64,000 nucleotides of DNA, taken from assembly GCF_011601265.1 (NCBI RefSeq), contig NZ_JAAOLX010000005.1:124001-188000 (forward strand). The letters are read 5' to 3'. Both the position numbers and the translations under genes were made by a program. A model generated the notes under the pieces. The model had not been told where the DNA came from and searched no databases. It was given only the letters and a program-made list of their open reading frames with translations. Shown one piece after another: positions 8,524 through 15,504 of this stretch (position 1 is its first letter; the number at the start of each line of letters is the position of its first letter). The DNA comes from Iodobacter violaceini (lineage in GTDB: Bacteria; Pseudomonadota; Gammaproteobacteria; Burkholderiales; Chitinibacteraceae).

Positions 8524-8718
8524 TTATGCAGCACCGTTTTGTTCCGCTTCGCTTGCACAATAATTGCTTACCGTGCTCCATTCAGATGGAGTTTCACCAG
8601 TAACGCCACCGCTGATTTCTGAAAGCTCCTGAAGATCCAATACCTTGGACTTTTCTTCATTTAAATGAACATTACTTTCTAAACCAGCGTCTTTAATTTT
8701 TTCAGACTTATCTGTCAT
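8524..8718 (-). CDS. Class III lanthipeptide precursor 1
   Basis: This 64-residue peptide is the first gene of the operon, with GAAGGGAG seven bases before ATG 8718. Its leader is Lys/Glu-rich, has VLDLQ (residues 26-30) and ends at ISGG (Gly37-Gly38). The predicted 26-residue core has Ser48-x2-Ser51-x2-Cys54 with only one Cys, so one labionin or one lanthionine ring is possible. The core differs from precursor 2 mainly at three sites before and inside the ring (SE/AD, Tyr/His) and in its C-terminal tail (Ala/Glu-rich, ending NGAA). The VLDLQ motif is what LanKC enzymes bind in studied class III systems. The structure and activity of the product cannot be read from sequence. Confidence 0.88.
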   Translation of the reverse strand: MTDKSEKIKDAGLESNVHLNEEKSKVLDLQELSEISGGVTGETPSEWSTVSNYCASEAEQNGAA

Positions 8719-8732
8719 AGCTTAACTCCCTT

Positions 8733-8767
8733 CAGGTTATATAAAACCTGCCATAAACCTTTGTTAA
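8733..8767 (-). promoter_or_regulatory. Putative promoter with palindrome for the lanthipeptide operon
   Basis: On the minus strand, TTAACA (8767-8762) and TATATA (8743-8738) are separated by 18 bases, a weak sigma-70-like pair. The -10 box lies inside the inverted repeat CAGGTT-N6-AACCTG (8733-8750), which could be an operator. The first precursor ATG follows about 20 bases downstream. This is a sequence match only. Confidence 0.35.
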
Positions 8768-8852
8768 TATCAGGCAAAGAAAATGGCGGGTCCATTGTGC
8801 AGCTGATTGGCGCTGCCCCATTACTTAATGCAAAAAAATAATTAAATTTCAA

Positions 8853-9884
8853 TTACTCACTTGCATCAATTCCATCCAGCGGAGAGATTAATTCTGCAAA
8901 CTTAACCACAGCCAATGGAGGGTAGATACCTAATTTTTTTGCCGACCCCATATTAATCAGATACGTGAATCTGTTTAATAATTCAACAGGTATTTTTCCT
9001 ATTGGTTCTTTCTTTAAAAGTATTTGTTCTGCTTTATGCGCGGCTAATTCACCCACATTAAAATAGGTACTAACCAGCCCTAATAATGCACCATCATTCC
9101 GAATGGGGGCTTCGGTGGCAGAAAAAACAGGTATTTTCTCTGCCTGAGCCGCCCGCACTACGGTCTGTGCATTTTTAATCATAAATGAATCCGACGGGAT
9201 ATATATAAACTGGGGTTTTCTGGCTAACAATTGCTGAGCAGCTATTTTTATCCCCTCAACACTTGGTTTATGATTCTCATCAAGCGCAACAGGAGATAAA
9301 TCTAAAGAAAATTTATTCTTAGCTGCAATTTTTTCTAAACCTTGCACAGTAAGTACTGCATTTTTTTCCTGAGAGTTATAAATCACCCCCAGTGTTTGTG
9401 TACTGCGCATTTTCTGTAATGCATTCATTTGTGCACTCAGTGGCACTAAATGTGATGCGCCGGTTAAATTTCGCCCGGATGCCTGCATATTTTTAACAAG
9501 CCCCGCACCGATTGGGTCAGCAACAATATTAAATACAACCGGAATATCCGTAATATGCTTTTCAGGATTAACCTGACCGACTAAACCAACCACTTCGGCG
9601 GTTACCGTTGTGCCAAAGGTGTAGATCAAATCCGGCTTTAACTCACGTGCTTCACTCACAAATCCGGCAATTTTTGTATTATCAGCTTGCGCATCACGAA
9701 TAATAAATTCAGCTGCAATATGGTGCTGTTTAAAATATGAAACAAACCCTTTTTCTGCGTCGGTAAATCCACGGTAAAGAATCATCATTATTTTATACGG
9801 TGGTTTTTCCTTTATTTCAGCTGCTTTTAACTCCAGAGGAAAACATAACAAATATGTAAATATAATCATGAAGCGAAAATACAT
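8853..9884 (-). CDS. Orphan ABC-type substrate-binding protein (PF04392-like)
   Basis: This 343-residue protein begins with a signal peptide (about 1-21, cut near LKAAE) and then has the two-lobed fold sequence of the ABC_sub_bind family. Recognisable segments are KIMMILYRGFTDAEKGF, PDLIYTFGTTVTAEVV, VVFNIVADPIGAGLV and IPVFSATEAPIRNDGALLG, which resemble periplasmic proteins similar to TrpX. No ABC permease or ATPase gene is nearby. Instead it follows the MFS/sensor gene by 20 bases on the same strand, with AAAGGA before its ATG. It may therefore deliver a ligand to the neighbouring sensor domains, rather than to a transporter of its own class. The ligand is unknown. Confidence 0.8.
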   Translation of the reverse strand: MYFRFMIIFTYLLCFPLELKAAEIKEKPPYKIMMILYRGFTDAEKGFVSYFKQHHIAAEFIIRDAQADNTKIAGFVSEARELKPDLIYTFGTTVTAEVVGLVGQVNPEKHITDIPVVFNIVADPIGAGLVKNMQASGRNLTGASHLVPLSAQMNALQKMRSTQTLGVIYNSQEKNAVLTVQGLEKIAAKNKFSLDLSPVALDENHKPSVEGIKIAAQQLLARKPQFIYIPSDSFMIKNAQTVVRAAQAEKIPVFSATEAPIRNDGALLGLVSTYFNVGELAAHKAEQILLKKEPIGKIPVELLNRFTYLINMGSAKKLGIYPPLAVVKFAELISPLDGIDASE

Positions 9885-9904
9885 TTGTTATTTCCTTTAT
9901 TCCC

Positions 9905-11929
9905 TCAGCCTGCGAATGCGGCACGGGCTTGATTTCTTTCAAACAAGAAAAACATAACAGTAAAGCTGGAAGCACAAATTAAAGATACCAAACCAATTCC
10001 AAAAAAAGCACCATTAAATCCAAACTGGGAAATAAGCACCCCCGCAATAATAGGGCCTAAAACATTACCAAGGCGCTCAATTAACCGGAAAATGCCTGTT
10101 GTAGTACCTCCCCCGACTTCCTGCACTACCTCTTTGCAAAAATCATTAATTAAAGCCAGCTGTGGTGATACCCCAATAGCGTGGGCAATGCCTAATAAAG
10201 TAATACTTGCCAGTAAACCTGCCGTACTATCAAAGAAATAAATAATAAACATGGCTGCTGCGGCTGCATAACCTCCAATACTCACAAACCAGCGCAGATG
10301 ACCAATTTTGTCCGCCAATTTGGCAACATAAGGAGATAAAACTATTATTGCCAGGCCATATGCCATCATGACCCTGCCTGTAGTCGATTGATTATTCCCA
10401 AGCAACTTTAAATACAAAGGAACCGAGTAATACAAGAAACCCGTTAGTGCAATTTTTGCAGGTACAGCGGCCAGAAATGTAATGACAACAAATTTTTTAT
10501 TTTTTAACAGGCACTTGAAATCATTAATACTTAATTTTTTCTTTGCCACTGCAACAGCATCAGGGTTGCTGCGAAGAAAACGCAATACAAACAGAGCAGA
10601 AGCGGCACTAAGTAATCCAGACAATAAAATAGTAGAGCTATTACCAAGCCGGTCGGCCAGAATCCCGCCAATTGCCGATCCCGATAAAGAACCCGCAAAA
10701 AAACAGGATAAAAAGACAGCCATCCCCCGTGTTCTTTGGGCAACTGGTGTATGGCTTGCCACATAACTTTGAGTGGTAATAAATACCAGCCCATATCCCA
10801 GCGCCGTTAAAGATCGCCATAACAGCAGGTCATATAATGATTGCGCACAGGCGGTCAGAATAAGTCCTAAAGTTGTCACCACTGCACCGCTGATAAAAGC
10901 TTTTCTATGCCCTACCCGATCACTCCACATTCCCGCCCATGGCATCGATAATGCCCAGGTAAACATAAAGATCGATATGGGTAATCCAATCACAATATTT
11001 TTAGAAATCCCCATTTCAGGCGAATAAAACTGCCCTACATAGACTGGAAAAAACGACAGAGATAATGAATCTGCAAAGATCAATAGAAAAAAGGGCCAGC
11101 GAATATGATCAACAGCAGCGGCATAGAGCGTCCGGCGCTCGCCCGGGGCATGAAACTGATAAGCTGCTAACCGCTGTTGAAGTAATTCTGCCTCCCCCGC
11201 TTTACCGGCCCGCTTCTGCAATGCCTGATAGCGCAGATTTAATTTGGCAATAATCTGATTAAACTGTGCACTTAATTGCCCAACCCCTCCCAGGTGATCA
11301 AAAGGAAGGTAATAACTGAAATCACCCTGCCGGACCCGCGTTAAGAAATGATGTGTTACGTCGATTGGGCTGGCAATCACAAACGTAAGTACAAAGCGCA
11401 TCAATTCAAGCGCAATCAGGCTGGCCACCAGTAATACAGTCATCACGTCATAAGCAATTTCTTGCACCTGCTGCTCAACCAGTTCAGATCGCTGGCCCAG
11501 ATGTAATGTTCCAACACGGTGCTGCTTAAGAATGAGAGGCACACTTGTATTAAAATACGCGCCCACTTTTTGGCTCACAGGCCCTGTAACGCTGCGTAAG
11601 TCCGGCTTTTGCTCCAGTGTATCGTAGGCATTCTGATAAAGAATTTTGCCCTGTGCATCGCTCAAAACCATATAAGCGATATCGGGGTTATCTTTACGTA
11701 CAGCAGCAAAAAATGCTTCTACCCCAACCATTTCACCCAGCGGCACACCATAGTGATCGGCTTTTTCTATCACCCCGCTAACTGAATAACTTACTGCTGC
11801 GACTGTTCTTGCCATTTCAGGCGGCAAATCTGTCTCAAAATGCTGCAATGCCAGCCAGGATAAAAAAAGCGCAGAAATCAGCAGCATTCCCCCTGCTAAT
11901 AAAACCAGACGCATTTGCAGCTGTTTCAT
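9905..11929 (-). CDS. MFS transporter fused to an N-terminal sensor/HAMP-like module
   Basis: This 674-residue protein is longer than ordinary MFS carriers (about 400 residues). The first 250 residues look like the membrane part of a sensor: a membrane segment at about 8-28, a periplasmic domain of about 130 residues (AYMVLSDAQGKILYQNAYDT is typical of single-Cache-like domains), a second membrane segment at about 160-185 and a HAMP-like helix pair (TRVRQGDFSYYLP ... LSAQFNQIIAKLN). From about 270 on there are twelve hydrophobic segments with the MFS loop motif WSDRVGHRKAFISG after helix 2 and its counterpart KLADKIGHLRW in the second half. Its start overlaps the upstream gene by 4 bases (ATGA). 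A signal-gated transporter is the inferred role; the substrate is unknown. Confidence 0.8.
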   Translation of the reverse strand: MKQLQMRLVLLAGGMLLISALFLSWLALQHFETDLPPEMARTVAAVSYSVSGVIEKADHYGVPLGEMVGVEAFFAAVRKDNPDIAYMVLSDAQGKILYQNAYDTLEQKPDLRSVTGPVSQKVGAYFNTSVPLILKQHRVGTLHLGQRSELVEQQVQEIAYDVMTVLLVASLIALELMRFVLTFVIASPIDVTHHFLTRVRQGDFSYYLPFDHLGGVGQLSAQFNQIIAKLNLRYQALQKRAGKAGEAELLQQRLAAYQFHAPGERRTLYAAAVDHIRWPFFLLIFADSLSLSFFPVYVGQFYSPEMGISKNIVIGLPISIFMFTWALSMPWAGMWSDRVGHRKAFISGAVVTTLGLILTACAQSLYDLLLWRSLTALGYGLVFITTQSYVASHTPVAQRTRGMAVFLSCFFAGSLSGSAIGGILADRLGNSSTILLSGLLSAASALFVLRFLRSNPDAVAVAKKKLSINDFKCLLKNKKFVVITFLAAVPAKIALTGFLYYSVPLYLKLLGNNQSTTGRVMMAYGLAIIVLSPYVAKLADKIGHLRWFVSIGGYAAAAAMFIIYFFDSTAGLLASITLLGIAHAIGVSPQLALINDFCKEVVQEVGGGTTTGIFRLIERLGNVLGPIIAGVLISQFGFNGAFFGIGLVSLICASSFTVMFFLFERNQARAAFAG

Positions 11930-12768
11930 TTCCCGCCTCCTGATTGCGGCAGTTGAACAGGAGTAACAGGGGAAATTTCCCGCTCCAGCTCAGTCATTTT
12001 CTGAGCCAGCTGATGGCCAAGTGCAGTAAAATCATTAATATCCTGAGCAACACTCCCGCTCAAAACGTGCCCCTCAATTTTTAGCGGCTTTTCTGCACCG
12101 ATAGCGCTGTCTATCACGCCACTCACCTGGGCCAGCTCATTCGCAAACTTTCTGGTCAGGGTAAATACGCCGCCATAAGTCAGCACTGCCAGCAGAGCGA
12201 ATGTAAGCAACATATCGAGCACTAATTTATTACGCATCTGGTGCGCAGCGCTTTCAATGACTAGCCGGTCGTAGCCAATCATTACAGCGCCAGTCTTAAT
12301 ATTAAAATTATTAAGAAACACAATCCCAAGTTGAATGGTGTCTGAGGTCATTTCTTGCCAGTATTTACTTTCCTGCGTTTCTTTTATTTTATTTGAATAA
12401 AATAAATCATTTCCAGCAGGTGCATTTCCCTCGCCAATCACCCCACCATTCTCATCAATTATATATATATAGTGAATACCTGCATGACTTCGTATCTGCT
12501 CTTTAATGGCAGGCAATAAATTTAAGTTTTCCGATGGCTTTATTCCGATATTCAAGCCTGCCTCAATAACCTGGCGCAATTCTTTGGCCAGAACAAGATG
12601 CCTTGATAAGCTTGAATCCAAATAAGTTTTACGGTAATTAGAATAATTAAGAAACGAAATAATAGCCAAAACAAATGCGATAACCAGCACAAGCAACAGA
12701 CTGACTCTCCACCATATATAGTGCCGGTTTTTGGAAATTTCTTTTTCCTGCCTGGCGAATGAGACCAT
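11926..12768 (-). CDS. Membrane protein with periplasmic sensor domain and HAMP-like region
   Basis: From ATG 12768 (GGAAACG upstream) the product has about 280 residues. A GTG at 12807 would add 13. It has a membrane segment near 22-43, a periplasmic domain of about 130 residues (IHYIYIIDENGGVIGEGNAP is Cache-like), a second membrane segment near 175-195 and a C-terminal helical part that could be HAMP-like. No kinase, cyclase or methyl-accepting domain follows. It overlaps the next gene by 4 bases, and that protein has the same sensor-like N-terminus, so the two may pair as a sensory complex around the transporter. Function is not established. Confidence 0.7.
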   Translation of the reverse strand: MVSFARQEKEISKNRHYIWWRVSLLLVLVIAFVLAIISFLNYSNYRKTYLDSSLSRHLVLAKELRQVIEAGLNIGIKPSENLNLLPAIKEQIRSHAGIHYIYIIDENGGVIGEGNAPAGNDLFYSNKIKETQESKYWQEMTSDTIQLGIVFLNNFNIKTGAVMIGYDRLVIESAAHQMRNKLVLDMLLTFALLAVLTYGGVFTLTRKFANELAQVSGVIDSAIGAEKPLKIEGHVLSGSVAQDINDFTALGHQLAQKMTELEREISPVTPVQLPQSGGGK

Positions 12769-13976
12769 ATCGTTTCCAAAGTAAGACTCATTGAGACATC
12801 TGTTCACGCCATGTATTTCAGAAACTTTACATGCTTATTTTTCGTTTACTCACTGCCGCACATTCTGCCTGCAAACCAACACAAGCTGACTAAAAACTGA
12901 ATGATTCGATATTAATACCATGACAAAAAACTTGTCAATTTTTACCAATCAAGTCAAAAAAATTAGAAAAAATTGTTAAAAGCACCCTATCTACATGATT
13001 TAAAATCATTTTTATGCAAAAAGCATACGTCCGGACACACGAAAAAAGCTTACCTCAACAGCAAGCATACTTTAGCCCATCATTCAATTGCTATCATCCT
13101 TGTAAGAATCAACCGCAATGCACTCCTGCTTTGCATCTCTAAAAAATTCCGATAAGTTTATTTTTTTTATCAAAAAAAACCAGAAAAGCAGTGAATTAAA
13201 TAAAAAAATTTCAAAAATAATTTGTACATACAAAAAACTAAAAATAAGCATTTTTTCAGCGACAGTTACCCGTGTTGTTTTTTTATAAAAATCCACCCAA
13301 GATGTATCGCCAAATGTCTTCTCAATTAAATCTATTTTTGTAGTAAAGAAACGACAATTCATCAGCGGTTTATTTTAAATGCGCCAATAAGGAAAGGCAG
13401 TCCTGCACCTGACGTATTCAATTTCTTATCAGGGAAAACAAACCATTAGCACGCACCAAATAAAATGCATGTCAATACATTATTCATATAGTGCATTGCA
13501 GCAATCATTTACCCTGAATTAATTTTTACAAACAAAACAACAGATTAAGAAAACTAAATACTTATTAATGACTCAGCTGAATGTTGTAAATCTTCAAATG
13601 ATTACCCTGTGTTAGTCATAATGCATCCGTAATACAGTGACGAGTTTGTTGTGCGGCTACCTGAAGTGCTCTGCCACAACCTGTGAGTTGCGCGGATAAT
13701 CAGACTGATGCTCTGCACTTATTACAGATTCATCATCACAACCATGCTGACTACTCAGTGCTTTTTACTGGCCTGTCAGTTCAAGCCATGCCGGTCAGCA
13801 TGAGTCTGCTTTCAACGGAATATATGCGATGACTTGCAGAGTTTGAGCTTCAGTCTCATCATCCGAAATGCACATCTTGAAATGACCAACCTCATCACAT
13901 AAAAAAGCAGCAACACAGGCCTGAGCACAAAGCTACAGAACTGAGGGATACCTGAATGACAAAGAAAAAAAGCAAC
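12769..13976. other. Gene-free AT-rich stretch
   Basis: About 1.2 kb has no convincing coding region. Frames on both strands (for example 13084-13362 minus, 92 codons) lack ribosome sites and recognisable domains. The first two thirds are very AT-rich, with many A and T runs. The promoter of the sensor/MFS operon should lie in the first 150 bases. From about 13600 the base composition becomes more even, which may mark decayed coding sequence. No tRNA or repeat was recognised. Confidence 0.5.
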
Positions 13977-14013
13977 AAAAAAGGGCAAAGTCTGGATGAC
14001 TTTGCCCTTTTTT
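13977..14013. terminator. Bidirectional terminator downstream of tesA
   Basis: A perfect 15-base-pair inverted repeat (AAAAAAGGGCAAAGT / ACTTTGCCCTTTTTT) with a 7-base loop. On the minus strand it follows tesA by 15 bases and ends in a T-run, the standard form of an intrinsic terminator. Confidence 0.85.
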
Positions 14014-14027
14014 ACGTTTACTCAATA

Positions 14028-14633
14028 TTAAATCAGCTTGCCCAAATCTTTTTCTACCATCTTCATTAATAAAGGCTGCGCTTCTGCCTTAGGATGAAGC
14101 TTATCTGTCTGAAAGAACTCTATGTTTTTATAGACAGGGGCAAGTAAAAATGGCGTTAAGCTGATACTGTGTTGCTTCGCCAGCCGGGGATAAATTGCGG
14201 CAAAGCTCTCAGTGTAATTTGCACCATAATTTGGTGGCATCTGCATGCCGATCAGATGCACTTTAGCCCCGCTGGCTTTGGCCATTTTAATCATGCTGGC
14301 CAGGTTTTTTTCCATCTCGGCAAGTGGCAGGCCGCGCAAGCCGTCGTTGGCACCAAGCTGCAGCAATACTATTTTAGGCTGATGAGTTTTTAGTATTTGC
14401 GGGAACCTTGTCAGCCCTCCGGCGGTCGTTTCTCCTGACACACTGGCATTCACTACGCGCCATGATTTGCCTTGTTTAGCCAGATCCTGATCTAAAAGCG
14501 CGGGCCATGCGGCACTGGCGGCGAGGCCATAACCGGCAGACAAGCTGTCACCAAATACTAAAATCAATGGCGCTGCGGCCTGAGCCGACGCCATCGACAC
14601 ACTTAAACCCAATACGGATACAAAACGCCACAT
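14028..14633 (-). CDS. tesA: Arylesterase / lysophospholipase L1 (TesA)
   Basis: This 201-residue secreted SGNH hydrolase has a signal peptide (about 1-20) and block I VFGDSLSAGYGL with the nucleophile Ser. It also has an oxyanion Gly (block II, NASVSGETTAGG), block III LGANDGLRG and block V DKLHPKAEAQ with the Asp/His pair. The family hydrolyses acyl-CoA, lysophospholipid and aryl esters in the periplasm. It is divergent from the ABC gene, and the two start codons overlap by two bases, so each promoter lies inside the other gene. The same tesA-ybbA pairing is known in E. coli. Confidence 0.93.
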   Translation of the reverse strand: MWRFVSVLGLSVSMASAQAAAPLILVFGDSLSAGYGLAASAAWPALLDQDLAKQGKSWRVVNASVSGETTAGGLTRFPQILKTHQPKIVLLQLGANDGLRGLPLAEMEKNLASMIKMAKASGAKVHLIGMQMPPNYGANYTESFAAIYPRLAKQHSISLTPFLLAPVYKNIEFFQTDKLHPKAEAQPLLMKMVEKDLGKLI

Positions 14634-15357
14634 GAATCACTCCTCAGAAATAATGCTGGCCGTGCGCGGCCTGGGTAAAACGGTCAGTACCGCAGTTGAA
14701 AAGCTGGATCTCTTACATGATATTGAATTTTCCCTGCCAGCGGGAGCTAGTCTTGCTATTGTTGGCAGCTCTGGTTCAGGAAAATCCACACTATTGGCCC
14801 TGCTTGCCGGATTAGATCAAGCCTCACGCGGCCAAATTACGCTGGCGGGTAAAGAATTAGGCCGCTTAAACGAAGACCAGAGGGCCGGGCTGCGCGCGCA
14901 GGTGTCAGGCTTTGTATTTCAATCGTTTCAGCTTTTACCCGAGCTTTCTGCTTTAGAAAACACCATGCTGCCGCTGGAATTAGCAGGCAAAAAAGAGGCT
15001 GCTGCCAGGGCCACAGAATGGCTGGAGCGGGTTGGTTTAAGCCATCGTTTGAACCATACCCCCAGGCAATTATCCGGGGGCGAGCAGCAGCGCGTAGCCC
15101 TGGCCCGTGCTTTTGCATCCAATCCGCAAATTCTCTTCGCAGACGAGCCAACCGGCAGCCTGGATGCCGCCACAGGAACTGCAATTGCCGATTTACTATT
15201 TGAGCTGAACCGGGAAACCAATACCACGCTGGTACTTGTCACCCACGATGAAAAACTCGCGGCACGCTGTGGCTGGCAATTAAGGCTTTCTGGTGGTACC
15301 CAGCTGGATTTTTCAGCATCAGCAAGCCCCAACATCCACGATGAGCAAAACGCCTGA
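14632..15357 (+). CDS. ybbA: YbbA/LolD-type ABC transporter ATP-binding protein
   Basis: This 241-residue ATPase has Walker A VGSSGSGKST, the Q-loop region (FVFQSFQLLPELSALEN), signature LSGGEQQRVALARA, Walker B ILFADEPTGSLD and the switch His in LVTHDE. It belongs to the MacB/LolD subgroup that acts with FtsX-like permeases. The permease is the next gene on the same strand. The start overlaps that of tesA on the other strand. The E. coli YbbA-YbbP pair is the closest known parallel; its cargo is not well defined. Confidence 0.92.
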   Translation: MNHSSEIMLAVRGLGKTVSTAVEKLDLLHDIEFSLPAGASLAIVGSSGSGKSTLLALLAGLDQASRGQITLAGKELGRLNEDQRAGLRAQVSGFVFQSFQLLPELSALENTMLPLELAGKKEAAARATEWLERVGLSHRLNHTPRQLSGGEQQRVALARAFASNPQILFADEPTGSLDAATGTAIADLLFELNRETNTTLVLVTHDEKLAARCGWQLRLSGGTQLDFSASASPNIHDEQNA

Positions 15358-15504
15358 ATATAAAGTGCACCTAATGGTGAACAAGAACTTGTACAACCTG
15401 CACAAAATCGATTTTTAGCGAATTGTTTGCATAACCTGATGCCATCAGAGGCAAAAAGCTCACGCTCCACATCAGCAGCAACAATTTGCACTTACGGAAA
15501 ACCC

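Noticed and set aside
8296-8718. NHLP-type (nitrile-hydratase-like) leader peptide precursors
   Set aside because: The exporter resembles NHLM systems, but the peptides are short (60-64 residues) with a class III leader and no long nitrile-hydratase-like leader.
13084-13362. 92-codon frame on the minus strand in the gene-free stretch
   Set aside because: No ribosome site, AT-driven Phe/Ile/Lys composition and no recognised domain.
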